From positions 62,001-126,000 of the forward strand of contig JBCCGG010000001.1 of NCBI GenBank assembly GCA_039029395.1: DNA of 64,000 nt, written 5' to 3'. Below, in pieces: positions 16,075 through 25,115 of the stretch. This DNA is from JBCCGG01 sp039029395. Lineage in GTDB: Bacteria; Pseudomonadota; Alphaproteobacteria; Kiloniellales; JAKSDN01. Position numbers and translations under genes: made by a program. The stretch's first letter is position 1. The number at the start of each line of letters is the position of its first letter. Below the pieces are notes generated by a model. The model was given only the letters and a program-made list of their open reading frames with translations. It was not told where the DNA came from and ran no database searches.

Positions 16075-18054
16075 CTACTGCCCCGTCGCCTCGGCTTGCT
16101 GCTCCTTCAGGCGGTGCCGGTAAACCACGATGGTCTCCTGGATGCGCTGGACATAGTTCCGGGTCTCTTCGATCGGGATACGTTCGATCCAGTCGACTTC
16201 GGCGATCTGGCCTTTGCGCGGGTCGCCGTAGGCCTTGAGCCAGCGGTCGACCCGGCCGGGCCCGGCATTGTAGGCGGCCAGGGCGAGATACAGCGCACCG
16301 TCATAGCGGGCGATCATCTCGGCCAAGTAGGCCCGGCCGAGGCGCAGGTTGTAGTCCGGCTCCTCAATCAGCTTCGCGCGTTTGTACTTTAGTCCAAGGC
16401 CCTTGGAGACCTCCTTGGCGGTTGCCGGCATAAGCTGCATCAGGCCGCGCGCGCCGGCCCGGCTGATGGCCCTGGGGTAGAACGCGCTCTCCTGGCGGAT
16501 CACCGCGTGCACCAGGGCATCCTCCAGGGGTCCGGTGGAGCCGAGCGGGATGGTCGGATAGAGCGCCGTCAGCAAGGTGCGGCCCGCGCGCCGGGCGTCC
16601 TTGGCGGTGCGCAGGGCTATGTCCTGGCGACCGACCTCTCGGGCCAAGGCCTCGACCAGGTCGTGGTCGTTGGCGGTGGCGCTCGCCTTGCGCAGATGGT
16701 GCAGGAAGAGCGCCTGGGTCTTGGTCTGTTGCAGCTCGCCAAGCAGGCGCACGGCCCGCACCAGCTCGCGCTGGTCGAAGTGGGCCTGACGCGCGGCCGC
16801 CACGGGCGGCGTCGCGAAGGCGGCGAAGCGCGGCGCGCGGCCCAAGCGCTCGGCCGCAAGCTGGCCATAAAAGGTGGTGGCATGGGCGGCGGCCCGTTTG
16901 TGCCACCAGGCGGCCGTGTCCGCGTCGCCCTGGGCGGCGGCCGCTTCCCCAGCCCAGAAGGCGCCCCGGGCCAGGCTGATCGGGCTGCCGACGTTGTCAT
17001 GCAGGCGCTTAAAGTGGGGCAGGGCGCGCACCGGATCGTTCAGGAAGCTGAGCGCGGTCCAGCCGGCGAGCCACTCGCCTTCGGCAAAGCCGACGCCGCG
17101 GGACATGCCATTGGCGGCGGCGACCCGATAGGCGACCTCGTAGTCGCCGCGGTCGATCGCCCGGCGTATGGCCCAGCGGCGCAGAGGCCACCAGCGCGCC
17201 GGCTCGGCAATCTCGATCGGCGGCGGATCGATTAGCTCGAGGACGCCGTCATAGCGTCGCTTGCGCTGGCGCCATCGGGCGCGCTCGTAGAACAGGCCCG
17301 GATCGTCCTTGAGGCTGGCCGGGACCTTGTTGATCGCACTGTCGACCCCGCCGCGCCGCATCGCCAGGCGCAGGCGCGCCTCAGCCAGCTGGGGATAGCC
17401 CTTACCTATGCGCGCCGCCTGGCGCCGGGCGGCGGTAGTCTTGGTCGCGCGCAGCAAGCGCTCCAGGCGGGCGATCTCATGGGCCTCGGTCAGATGGGTC
17501 CCGTAGAGCTTGCGGAAGGCCCGCTCGTCGGCTGCCTTGAAGTCCAGCTTGACCCAGAGCTTGGGCACCAGGCGAGCCAGGCGCGCCGTGTTGCCGGTGC
17601 GGGCGACCGCCGCGGCGTAAGCCAGGCCGCCGCGCCCGGTGATCGGCGGGTGGCTCTGAAACCAGCTCAAAACCTCCGGGTCGGGCAGATCGTCGGGCAG
17701 GACCCGCTCGGCGCGCAGGGCAAGCGTGCCTTGGCGCGGCCAGTCCGGGTTCTGCTCAACGAAGGCGCGGACCTCGGCGAAATCGCCGGTCTTGGCATCT
17801 CGTGCCAGGGCGCGCCAGGTGAGCAGCTTGACCAGAATGGGGTCGCCGGCTTTTTTCGCCAGCGTGCGCCCGGTCTTCCAGGCGCCGGCATCCATCGCCT
17901 TGAAGGCAGCCAAGCCGGCCGCCCGGTCCTGGGCCGAGAGCTGGTTGGCACCCGCCGGCCAGGCGGCAAGGCAAATGCACGCAAAAGCAAGGGCTCTCAA
18001 AAGGGGCAACCGGAAAGCCTCCCAATCGTTCAGGCGGCGCCAGAATCGGCACAT
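16075..18054 (-). CDS. slt: Soluble lytic murein transglycosylase (Slt70-like)
   Basis: Periplasmic enzyme that cleaves the glycan strands of peptidoglycan, leaving 1,6-anhydro ends. 659 residues: signal peptide about 15-37, a long helical superhelix domain to about residue 500, and a C-terminal GEWL/SLT domain with catalytic Glu522 in IRQESAF, followed by GARGLMQLMPATA and the ALAAYNAGPGRVDRW block. Architecture and length match Slt70. The next genes on this strand are unrelated, so it is likely monocistronic; dapA is divergent. Confidence 0.95.
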   Translation of the reverse strand: MCRFWRRLNDWEAFRLPLLRALAFACICLAAWPAGANQLSAQDRAAGLAAFKAMDAGAWKTGRTLAKKAGDPILVKLLTWRALARDAKTGDFAEVRAFVEQNPDWPRQGTLALRAERVLPDDLPDPEVLSWFQSHPPITGRGGLAYAAAVARTGNTARLARLVPKLWVKLDFKAADERAFRKLYGTHLTEAHEIARLERLLRATKTTAARRQAARIGKGYPQLAEARLRLAMRRGGVDSAINKVPASLKDDPGLFYERARWRQRKRRYDGVLELIDPPPIEIAEPARWWPLRRWAIRRAIDRGDYEVAYRVAAANGMSRGVGFAEGEWLAGWTALSFLNDPVRALPHFKRLHDNVGSPISLARGAFWAGEAAAAQGDADTAAWWHKRAAAHATTFYGQLAAERLGRAPRFAAFATPPVAAARQAHFDQRELVRAVRLLGELQQTKTQALFLHHLRKASATANDHDLVEALAREVGRQDIALRTAKDARRAGRTLLTALYPTIPLGSTGPLEDALVHAVIRQESAFYPRAISRAGARGLMQLMPATAKEVSKGLGLKYKRAKLIEEPDYNLRLGRAYLAEMIARYDGALYLALAAYNAGPGRVDRWLKAYGDPRKGQIAEVDWIERIPIEETRNYVQRIQETIVVYRHRLKEQQAEATGQ

Positions 18055-18120
18055 CCATCCTAAAGCATAGATTTAGAGATAAAGTGTTAAGAAGCGAACA
18101 CGTTCCCTTGAGGCTTCAGC

Positions 18121-18149
18121 TTGCCGGCCATCGCCCGGGGGGCTATGGT
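18121..18149 (+). promoter_or_regulatory. Promoter candidate for dapA
   Basis: TTGCCG (18121-18126), 17-base spacer, TATGGT (18144-18149), about 43 bases before the dapA start. Confidence 0.45.
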
Positions 18150-18191
18150 GCGCGAAATTCCTAGACACACAGGACGAGACGGGGACACGCC

Positions 18192-19079
18192 ATGTCAGGC
18201 CCCATGTTCAAGGGTTCCATTCCCGCGCTGATCACGCCCTTTGCCAACGGCAAGATCGACGAGCAGGCCTTCCAGGACTTTGTGGAGTGGCAGGTCGAGC
18301 AGGGCAGCCACGGCCTTGTGCCCTGCGGCACGACCGGCGAGTCGCCGACCCTGACTCACCAAGAGGACATGCGGGTGACCGCGCTCTGCGTCGAGGCGGC
18401 CGGCGGCCGCGTGCCGGTTATCGCCGGCACCGGTTCCAACTCGACCGACGAGGCGATTTCCCTCTCGCGTGCCGCCAAGGCGGCGGGCGCCGATGCGGTT
18501 CTGGTGGTCACGCCCTATTACAACAAGCCGACCCAGGAGGGCCTCTACCAGCATTACAAGGCGATCCACGATGCGGTCGATTCGCCGATCGTGATCTACA
18601 ACATTCCCGGTCGCTGCATCGTCGATATGTCGGTTGCGACCATGGCGCGCCTGGCCGAGCTGCCCAACATCGTCGGCGTCAAGGATGCCACCGCCGACCT
18701 GGCGCGCCCGGCCCAGACACGCCGCGAGATCGGCCCTGGCTTCTCCCAGCTCTCGGGCGAGGACGCGACCGTCGTCGCCTTCTTGGCCCAGGGCGGCCAC
18801 GGCTGCATCTCGGTCACCGCCAACGTCGCGCCACGGCTTTGCGCCGAATTGCACAACGCTTGGCAGGCCGGCGACCTGGCGACCGTCCAGGACATCAACG
18901 AACGGCTCATGCCGCTCCACGAAGCGCTTTTCATTGAGAGCAGCCCGGCCCCAGTCAAGTATGCCGCCAATGTGCTCGGCAAGTGCACAAACCGCTTGCG
19001 CCTGCCCATGGTGCCAGCCAGCGAGAAGGCCGAGGCCGCGGTCAAGGCCGCGATGACCCACGCCGGCCTGATCAATTGA
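18192..19079 (+). CDS. dapA: 4-hydroxy-tetrahydrodipicolinate synthase DapA
   Basis: Condenses pyruvate with aspartate semialdehyde, the first committed step of lysine and diaminopimelate synthesis. The Schiff-base lysine is Lys164 in GVKDATA, the proton-relay Tyr136 is in IYNIPGR, and GTTGESPTL is the substrate-binding loop. 295 residues, normal. An in-frame ATG 12 bases on (18204) is an alternative start. It sits beside a peptidoglycan hydrolase gene, but there is no evidence of coregulation. smpB follows after 23 bases. Confidence 0.97.
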   Translation: MSGPMFKGSIPALITPFANGKIDEQAFQDFVEWQVEQGSHGLVPCGTTGESPTLTHQEDMRVTALCVEAAGGRVPVIAGTGSNSTDEAISLSRAAKAAGADAVLVVTPYYNKPTQEGLYQHYKAIHDAVDSPIVIYNIPGRCIVDMSVATMARLAELPNIVGVKDATADLARPAQTRREIGPGFSQLSGEDATVVAFLAQGGHGCISVTANVAPRLCAELHNAWQAGDLATVQDINERLMPLHEALFIESSPAPVKYAANVLGKCTNRLRLPMVPASEKAEAAVKAAMTHAGLIN

Positions 19080-19102
19080 CCTAATGGCGAAACAGATGGC
19101 GG

Positions 19103-19567
19103 ATGGCTGAGGGCGAAAGAAAACTCGTCGTCCAGAACCGCAAGGCGCGCCACAACTACTTCATTGAGGATCGCATCGAGGCCGGCTTGGTCCTCACGGG
19201 AACCGAGGTGAAGTCGCTGCGCCAGGGGCGGGGGTCGATCGTCGAAGCCTATGCCGACGATCAAAAGGGCGAGCTCTATCTGACAAATGCGCAGATTCCG
19301 GTCTACGAGGCGGCCAACCGCTTCAACCATGCGCCCAAGCGGCCGCGCAAGCTGCTGTTGCACCGGCGCGAGCTGAACCGGCTGATCGGCCTGATCCGGC
19401 GCTCGGGCTACACCCTGGTTCCGCTCAGCCTCTACTTCAATGCGCGCGGCATTGCCAAAGTCGAGCTCGGCCTGGCACGTGGCAAACACAAACAGGACAA
19501 GCGCCAGGACAAAAAGAAGCAGGACTGGCAGCGCGACAAGGCGCGGCTCATGCGCGAGCGGGGCTAG
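19103..19567 (+). CDS. smpB: SsrA-binding protein SmpB
   Basis: Binds tmRNA and delivers it to stalled ribosomes for trans-translation. 154 residues: VVQNRKARHNYFIEDRIEAG opening, GTEVKSLRQG, and the basic C-terminal tail with KHKQDKR and DWQRDKARLMRERG that mimics the codon-anticodon helix. The tmRNA gene itself is not recognised in the window. Probably cotranscribed with dapA. The stop overlaps the convergent UDG stop by four bases. Confidence 0.97.
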   Translation: MAEGERKLVVQNRKARHNYFIEDRIEAGLVLTGTEVKSLRQGRGSIVEAYADDQKGELYLTNAQIPVYEAANRFNHAPKRPRKLLLHRRELNRLIGLIRRSGYTLVPLSLYFNARGIAKVELGLARGKHKQDKRQDKKKQDWQRDKARLMRERG

Positions 19568-20229
19568 TTTAGGCGTTCACGCAGGGCGCCCACCACCGCC
19601 TCGAACATTTCGGTCGTCAGCCGCCCGGTATTGGTGTTGTAGCGCGAGCAGTGGTAGCTGTCGGCCAGTAGAAGCCCGTCGGGCAGCGCATGTTGGGCGC
19701 CGTGAGCGAACTTGTAGTGGGCCTTCTTGAGGCCGCGCGCGCTCAAGACCGCGCCATGAGCGATCGTGCCAAGGGCAAGCACGGCGCGCAAGTTCGGCAA
19801 CGCGGCCAGCTCGGCGATCAGGTAGTCCTGGCAGGTCCTGATCTCCTCGGTCAGCGGCTTGTTCTCCGGCGGCACGCAGCGCACCGCGTTGGTCAGCCGA
19901 CAGTCGACCAGGGCAAGGCCGTCGTCGGGCCGCTTGTCGTAGCAGCCCTCGGCGAAGCCGAACTTGGTCAGTGTGGCATAGAGCAGGTCGCCGGCATAGT
20001 CTCCGGTAAAGGGCCGGCCGGTCCGATTGGCGCCCTTGACGCCCGGCGCCAGCCCGACCACGAGCAAGCGCGCCGCCGGATCCCCGAAGGAGGGCACCGG
20101 CGCGTTGAAGAAGTCAGGGAAGGCGTTTTGGTTCTGGGCTCGGTAGTCGGCCAGGCGCGGACAACGCGGACAATCATGCGAAGGCGCGCGGCCCAAATCC
20201 GCGCACCCTGCACTTTCCGCTATTGTCAC
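19564..20229 (-). CDS. Family 5 uracil-DNA glycosylase (UDGb type)
   Basis: Removes uracil and deaminated purines from DNA. Motif A reads GLAPGVKGANRTGRPFTGDYAG, where family 5 has no catalytic Asp or Asn in the usual place, and the C-terminal motif is HCSRYNTNTGRLT. Cysteines of DCPRCPRL plus two further Cys fit the 4Fe-4S ligands. 221 residues; the start codon is GTG at 20229. The same-strand neighbour NYN gene lies 15 bases upstream, so a two-gene unit is possible. Confidence 0.92.
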   Translation of the reverse strand: MTIAESAGCADLGRAPSHDCPRCPRLADYRAQNQNAFPDFFNAPVPSFGDPAARLLVVGLAPGVKGANRTGRPFTGDYAGDLLYATLTKFGFAEGCYDKRPDDGLALVDCRLTNAVRCVPPENKPLTEEIRTCQDYLIAELAALPNLRAVLALGTIAHGAVLSARGLKKAHYKFAHGAQHALPDGLLLADSYHCSRYNTNTGRLTTEMFEAVVGALRERLN

Positions 20230-20244
20230 GGGCGCGCCGCGGCG

Positions 20245-20892
20245 TCAGGCCGATTCGGCCTCGTAGTATTCCTCGTCGTCGTCCTCGAAGTCGTCATCCT
20301 CGTCGTCGTCGTCATCGCGCATGTCGTCGCGGTGAACCCGAGAGCGGGGATGATCGGCCGGTAGGGCGCGCTCTATGTCGCCCTTGAGCTCGACCAGATC
20401 GACAAAGGCGTCGGCCTGGCGTCGCAGCTCGTCGGCGACCATCGAGGGCTGGGAGCGCACGGTCGATACGACCGTCACGCGCAGGCCCTTGCGCTGGACC
20501 GCCTCGACCAGACGCCGGAAGTCGCCGTCGCCCGAGAACAGCACGATATGATCGAGGCAATTCATCATCTCCATGACATCGATTGCCAGCTCGATGTCCA
20601 TGTTGCCTTTGATCTTGCGCCGGCCGGTTGCCGTATCGGTGAACTCCTTGGTCGGCTTGGTGACCATGGTATAGCCATTGTAGTCAAGCCAATCGATCAA
20701 GGGCCGAATCGGCGAATATTCCTGATCCTCCACGAGTGCGGTGTAGTAGAAAGCCCGCACCAGACGTCCCTGCTTCGTGAAGAGTTCGAGCAACCGCTTG
20801 TAATCGATATCGAATCCCAAAGCACGCGCGGTCGCGTAGAGATTAGCTCCATCGATGAAGAGGCCGATCCGTTCCTGGGGGTAGAAGTTCAT
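20245..20892 (-). CDS. NYN domain (LabA-like) protein with acidic tail
   Basis: 215 residues. The PIN-like NYN domain (about 1-165) has the acidic active-site set GLFIDGANL, the Asp of GNMDIELAIDVM and FSGDGDF, so it may be a metal-dependent RNase. The C-terminus is an almost pure Asp/Glu run (about 188-212). LabA/DUF88 proteins are present in nearly all alphaproteobacteria, commonly in this folK-rpoZ-rsh neighbourhood, without a settled function. Divergent from folK. Confidence 0.92.
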   Translation of the reverse strand: MNFYPQERIGLFIDGANLYATARALGFDIDYKRLLELFTKQGRLVRAFYYTALVEDQEYSPIRPLIDWLDYNGYTMVTKPTKEFTDTATGRRKIKGNMDIELAIDVMEMMNCLDHIVLFSGDGDFRRLVEAVQRKGLRVTVVSTVRSQPSMVADELRRQADAFVDLVELKGDIERALPADHPRSRVHRDDMRDDDDDEDDDFEDDDEEYYEAESA

Positions 20893-21059
20893 CTTTACCC
20901 TTTCTGTCCATATTCTTATCTATTAGACCCAAGCCAACTCTGGGCGGTGCCTTGCAATGAAAGGCGTGAAATCTGCGCACAAGATGCCGGCAGGCTCAAG
21001 TTAACTCGGAAATTTAGTGTTTTCCGCTCCTGCCGCAAGAGAAGATCACGAAAAGGTAC

Positions 21060-21560
21060 ATGCTTGTGATCCTTATAGCTATCGGTGCCAATCTATCACA
21101 TCCTGTGCATGGGCCGCCACTAGCCACTTGCCATGCAGCCGTTTCTACTCTCGATGCGCATAACATTTCAATAATAAAGTGCTCGAAATGGTATGAATCG
21201 GCCCCGGTTCCGGCCTCGGACCAGCCCTGGTACGTGAATGGCGTGGTGCAGGTCGAGAGCGCGCTGACTCCGAGCAAGCTCATGGCATTGCTACATGAGA
21301 TCGAGGCCGCTTTCGGCCGCGAGCGGGCCGAGGCCAATGCCGCCCGGGTTCTGGACTTGGATCTCCTGGCCTACGGCGATCTGGTGTCAGAACCCGGAGG
21401 TTGGCCGATCTTGCCCCATCCGCGCCTTGCCGAGCGGGCCTTCGTGGTGCTGCCCCTGGCCGAGATTGCGCCCGATTGGTGCCACCCGACCCTTCACCGC
21501 AGCGCACGGGCGCTCGCCGCCGATCTGCCGGATGACCAGTCGATTCGGGCTCTATCCTAG
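21060..21560 (+). CDS. folK: HPPK, 6-hydroxymethyl-dihydropterin pyrophosphokinase FolK
   Basis: Transfers pyrophosphate from ATP to 6-hydroxymethyl-7,8-dihydropterin in folate synthesis. 166 residues with AIGANLS, SKWYESAPVPASDQPWYVNGV, RVLDLDLLAYGD (the Mg-binding Asp pair) and LPHPRLAERAFVVLPL, all in the usual order. No folP is adjacent. The upstream 167-base gap separates it from the divergent NYN gene. Confidence 0.96.
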   Translation: MLVILIAIGANLSHPVHGPPLATCHAAVSTLDAHNISIIKCSKWYESAPVPASDQPWYVNGVVQVESALTPSKLMALLHEIEAAFGRERAEANAARVLDLDLLAYGDLVSEPGGWPILPHPRLAERAFVVLPLAEIAPDWCHPTLHRSARALAADLPDDQSIRALS

Positions 21561-21590
21561 GCAATCCGCCGAATCTTTGGGGGTTTGGCC

Positions 21591-21619
21591 TTGCTTTGCC
21601 GGCGGTCGGTGCCTATATT
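21591..21619 (+). promoter_or_regulatory. Promoter candidate for rpoZ
   Basis: TTGCTT (21591-21596), 17-base spacer, TATATT (21614-21619), about 52 bases before the rpoZ start. The best promoter match seen in the window. Confidence 0.6.
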
Positions 21620-21670
21620 CCGGCCCGTCCTCAAGAGAACAATTCGTCAACTTCCCGGAGTTTCCGCCCC

Positions 21671-22189
21671 ATGGCGCGCGTGACCGTCGAAGACTGCGTC
21701 CTCAAGATCCCGAACCGCTTTGATCTCGTGATGCTGGCCGCCCAGCGGGCCCGCAACATCGCGTCGGGCGCGCCCCTGACCGTCGAGAAAGACAACGACA
21801 AGAGCCCGGTGGTCGCGCTGAGAGAGATCGCCGAGGAGACGATCGATCTGGAGGATCTCGGCGAGAACCTAGTCAAGGGTCTGCAAAAGCACGTCGAGAA
21901 CGACGAGCCAGAGGAGGATCTGCCGGAGCTAGACCTCTCGGAGTTGACCAGCCAGGTAGCCGAAGCCGATGGCGAAGGCGCGGCAGCTGCCGCCGTGGTC
22001 GCCGATGCTCTGGCACCGAGCGAGCCGGCAGAGGCGCCAAGCGGCACGGACCAGGCGGATCCCGTGCCGGAAGTGACACCCGACGACACCGACGAGCTGC
22101 TGGCCCAGGTCGATCCGGGCGAACTCATGGGCGTCAGTGACGATCAGCCCGAGGCGCCGGCTGAGGAGTCGGACGAGCCCCAGTCCTAA
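21671..22189 (+). CDS. rpoZ: RNA polymerase omega subunit RpoZ, with long acidic tail
   Basis: Omega helps assemble RNA polymerase and carries part of a ppGpp site in proteobacteria. The core (residues 1-70) is canonical: MARVTVEDC, NRFDLVMLAAQRAR and the KSPVVALREIAEE block. It then continues for about 100 residues of Glu/Asp/Ala/Pro-rich, probably disordered sequence, against a usual total of 80-130. ATG 21671 matches the family start; upstream frame is non-coding. It precedes rsh, which makes the ppGpp that binds omega, a conserved pairing. Confidence 0.95.
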   Translation: MARVTVEDCVLKIPNRFDLVMLAAQRARNIASGAPLTVEKDNDKSPVVALREIAEETIDLEDLGENLVKGLQKHVENDEPEEDLPELDLSELTSQVAEADGEGAAAAAVVADALAPSEPAEAPSGTDQADPVPEVTPDDTDELLAQVDPGELMGVSDDQPEAPAEESDEPQS

Positions 22190-22214
22190 GGCGCTGAGCC
22201 AAAGCATCTTTTAA

Positions 22215-22235
22215 GCCGCCAGGTCTCTTGGCGGC
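22215..22235. terminator. Hairpin between rpoZ and rsh, possible attenuator
   Basis: GCCGCCA (22215-22221) pairs with TGGCGGC (22229-22235) over a 7-base loop. No T-run follows on the plus strand, so it is not a standard intrinsic terminator; it may only slow or stabilise the rpoZ 3' end. Confidence 0.3.
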
Positions 22236-22300
22236 AAAGGTTGCGATGCGTATGCTGAGGCGAGGAGTGCGCAAGCGCAGGCTCGCCGTGGTGACGCATC

Positions 22301-24448
22301 ATGATCCGACAGTTCGAGCTGGTCGAACAGGTCAAGGCATACGATCCTAACACCGACGAAGACGCGGTTAACCGCGCCTACGTCTATGCCATGAAGATGC
22401 ACGGATCGCAGAAGCGTGCCTCGGGCGATCCCTATTTCTCCCACCCGATCGAAGTGGCCGGCATTCTAACCGACCTGAAGCTCGATCATAATTCGATCAT
22501 CACCGCCCTGCTGCACGACGTGGTCGAGGATACCGAAGGCACGCTCGCGGACGTCGAGCGCATGTTTGGCCCCGAGATTGGCCGACTGGTCGACGGCGTC
22601 ACCAAGCTGTCCCAAATCGAGCTGCAGTCGGAGCAGAGCAAGCACGCCGAGAACTTTCGCAAGCTCGTGTTGGCGATGTCCGAGGACATCCGCGTGCTCT
22701 TGGTCAAGCTGGCTGACCGCCTGCACAACATGCGCACCCTGGGTTTCATCAAGTCGGCCGACAAGCGCCGGCGCATCGCGCGCGAGACCATGGATATCTA
22801 CGCGCCGCTGGCCGAGCGCATCGGCATGCAGCGTTTCAAGGACGAGCTTGAGGACCTGGCTTTCGTTCAGCTCAACCCCGATGCCAGGGAATCGATCCAG
22901 AAGCGCCTGGAGCAGCTCCAGAGCGGCAACGAGGATCTTACCCCCAAGGTGGTCGCGGAGCTTGAGCAGGCGCTCAAGGAAGAGGGCATAGAGTCCAAGA
23001 TCTCGGGCCGGATCAAGTCGCCCTACTCGATCTGGCGCAAGATGCAGCGCCGCAACGTCGGCTTCGAGCAACTGGCCGACTTGATCGCCTTCCGGGTCGT
23101 GGTCGCCGACGTGCACGACTGCTACCGGGCGCTCGGCGTGATGCACAGCCGCTATCCGGTGGTGCCGGGCCGCTTCAAGGACTACATCTCGACACCCAAG
23201 CTGAACGGCTACCGCTCGCTCCACACCTGCGTGATCGGCCCTCAGCGCCAGCGCATCGAGGTGCAGATCCGGACCCAGGAAATGCACGATGTGGCCGAGG
23301 TCGGCGTCGCCGCCCATTGGCGCTACAAGCAGGCTGCCCAGCAGGTCGACGGAAGGCAGTACCGCTGGCTTCGCGAGCTGCTCGATATCCTCGAGCACGC
23401 CTCCAACCCAGAGGAGTTTCTTGAGCATACCAAGCTCGAGATCTACCAGGACCAGGTCTTTTGCTTCACGCCAAAGGGGGATCTGATCGCCCTGCCGCGC
23501 GGCGCGACGCCGGTCGATTTTGCCTATGCGGTCCATTCCGAGGTCGGCGACACCTGCGTCGGTGCCAAGGTCAACGGCCGCATGGTGCCCTTGCGCACCC
23601 AGCTGAGGAACGGCGACCAGGTCGACATCGTCAACTCGCGGGCGCAAACCCCATCGCCCGATTGGGAAGGCTTCATCGTTACCGGCAAGGCGAAGTCGCG
23701 GATCCGCCGCTTCGTGCGCCTCAAGCAGCGCGAGCAGTACGGCGAGCTCGGCCGGCAGATTCTGCAAAAAGCCTTTCGTCAGGACGGTCACGACTTCACG
23801 GAAAAGGCGCTTGAGAGCAACCTGGGCAAGCTGCACGCCAACAGCGTTGCCGATCTCTACGCCTCGGTCGGCATGGGCAACCTCTCGACCCGGGAGGTTT
23901 TGGGCGCGGTCTTTCCGGGCCTGAAGGACAAGAAGGGCGAACCGCAAATCCCCATCGCCCGGGCCCGCCCGCGACAGACCAAGTCCGGCGCCAAGGAGCA
24001 TGCGGTCCCGATCAAAGGCCTGATTTCCGGCATGGCCGTGCACTTCGCCCACTGCTGTCATCCCCTGCCGGGTGACCGAATCGTCGGCATCGTGACCACC
24101 GGCAAGGGAGTGACGGTACACACCATCGACTGCGATACCCTGGGCGCCTTCCAGGATACGCCGGAGCGCTGGATCGACCTTGCCTGGGAGGTCGAGGGCG
24201 ACGGCGAGGCGCACCTCGGGCGGATCTTCGTGGTGGTCGCGAACGAACCCGGCAGCCTGGGCTCGCTCTCCACCGTCATCGGTAAGAACCAGGGCAACAT
24301 AAGCAACCTCAAGATCACGAGCCGCTCGGTCGATTTTTTTGAAATGCTGATCGATGTGGAAGTCACCGACGTTAAGCATCTGACCAACATCATCGCGGCG
24401 CTCAGAGCTTCGCCGGTGATCACATCGGTCGAGCGGGCCAGGGCCTGA
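22301..24448 (+). CDS. rsh: Bifunctional (p)ppGpp synthetase/hydrolase Rsh
   Basis: Central enzyme of the stringent response. 715 residues: HD hydrolase domain (about 25-180) with the intact HDVVEDT metal motif at 72-78, synthetase domain (about 240-350) with RIKSPYSIWRKMQRR, TGS domain (about 390-450) and C-terminal ACT domain (about 640-715). Since both catalytic motifs are present it should both make and degrade ppGpp, as the single long RSH of alphaproteobacteria does. The DUF2062 gene starts 16 bases after its stop. Confidence 0.97.
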   Translation: MIRQFELVEQVKAYDPNTDEDAVNRAYVYAMKMHGSQKRASGDPYFSHPIEVAGILTDLKLDHNSIITALLHDVVEDTEGTLADVERMFGPEIGRLVDGVTKLSQIELQSEQSKHAENFRKLVLAMSEDIRVLLVKLADRLHNMRTLGFIKSADKRRRIARETMDIYAPLAERIGMQRFKDELEDLAFVQLNPDARESIQKRLEQLQSGNEDLTPKVVAELEQALKEEGIESKISGRIKSPYSIWRKMQRRNVGFEQLADLIAFRVVVADVHDCYRALGVMHSRYPVVPGRFKDYISTPKLNGYRSLHTCVIGPQRQRIEVQIRTQEMHDVAEVGVAAHWRYKQAAQQVDGRQYRWLRELLDILEHASNPEEFLEHTKLEIYQDQVFCFTPKGDLIALPRGATPVDFAYAVHSEVGDTCVGAKVNGRMVPLRTQLRNGDQVDIVNSRAQTPSPDWEGFIVTGKAKSRIRRFVRLKQREQYGELGRQILQKAFRQDGHDFTEKALESNLGKLHANSVADLYASVGMGNLSTREVLGAVFPGLKDKKGEPQIPIARARPRQTKSGAKEHAVPIKGLISGMAVHFAHCCHPLPGDRIVGIVTTGKGVTVHTIDCDTLGAFQDTPERWIDLAWEVEGDGEAHLGRIFVVVANEPGSLGSLSTVIGKNQGNISNLKITSRSVDFFEMLIDVEVTDVKHLTNIIAALRASPVITSVERARA

Positions 24449-24464
24449 TCGGCGAGGGGTTGCG

Positions 24465-25115
24465 ATGTTTCGCCGCCGAATCCCGCTGCCGATCCACCAC
24501 CGCGTTCGGGAACTTGTTTGGCCGCGCCGAGGCTTCCGCCGGTCCATGGTTTATATCGGCCACCGTCTCGGCCGTTTGCCCGGCACGCCTTACCGCATAG
24601 CTGCCGGCTTCGCCTGCGGCGCAGCGATCTCATTCACGCCCCTGATCGGCCTCCACTTCGTCGGTGCGGCCTTGCTCTCGCTCCTGATGCGCGCCAACGT
24701 GGTCGCCTCGGCGATCGGAACGGCGGTCGGCAACCCTTGGACCTTCCCCTTCATTTGGGCCTGGATCTACGCTTTGGGCAACTGGATCCTGGGACGCGAT
24801 AGCTCGGCCTTGCCTTACAACCTCTCCCTGACCTTCATCTTTGACCACTTCTGGGACATTCTTTGGCCGATGCTGATCGGCGGCATCCCGACCGCGATCG
24901 TCGCCTGGTTCATCTTCTTCTATCCGGCCCAATACATGGTCGCCGAGTATCAAGGCGCGCGCCGCCGGCGCATCCGGCGCAAGGTCATGAGGCGCCGGGC
25001 CGAGGCCATCGCGGCCGAGGCCCGCGGCACGCCTCCGCCCGGCAAGTCGCGCGGCGTTCTGGCTAAGTTCCGGCGCGCCGGCAAGCATTCCAGTGAGGAC
25101 AAGGACCAGACATGA
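24465..25115 (+). CDS. DUF2062 membrane protein
   Basis: 216 residues with the DUF2062 signature GFACGAAISFTPLIGLHF and the NPWTFPF block, three or four membrane segments between about residues 45 and 160, and a strongly basic cytoplasmic C-terminus. Function is unknown across the family. Its stop overlaps the acpS start by four bases, so it is translationally coupled to acpS. Confidence 0.93.
   Translation: MFRRRIPLPIHHRVRELVWPRRGFRRSMVYIGHRLGRLPGTPYRIAAGFACGAAISFTPLIGLHFVGAALLSLLMRANVVASAIGTAVGNPWTFPFIWAWIYALGNWILGRDSSALPYNLSLTFIFDHFWDILWPMLIGGIPTAIVAWFIFFYPAQYMVAEYQGARRRRIRRKVMRRRAEAIAAEARGTPPPGKSRGVLAKFRRAGKHSSEDKDQT

Noticed and set aside
19081..19102. Possible tmRNA (ssrA) gene next to smpB
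   Set aside because: The gaps around smpB are far too short and no tRNA-like end or tag reading frame was seen.
22466..24547. A 693-codon open frame on the minus strand opposite rsh
   Set aside because: It is the antisense shadow of a clearly conserved gene; its product is a low-complexity mix of Leu, Gly, Arg and Asp without motifs. Similar shadows opposite cysNC, cydAB, parC and betC were dropped for the same reason.
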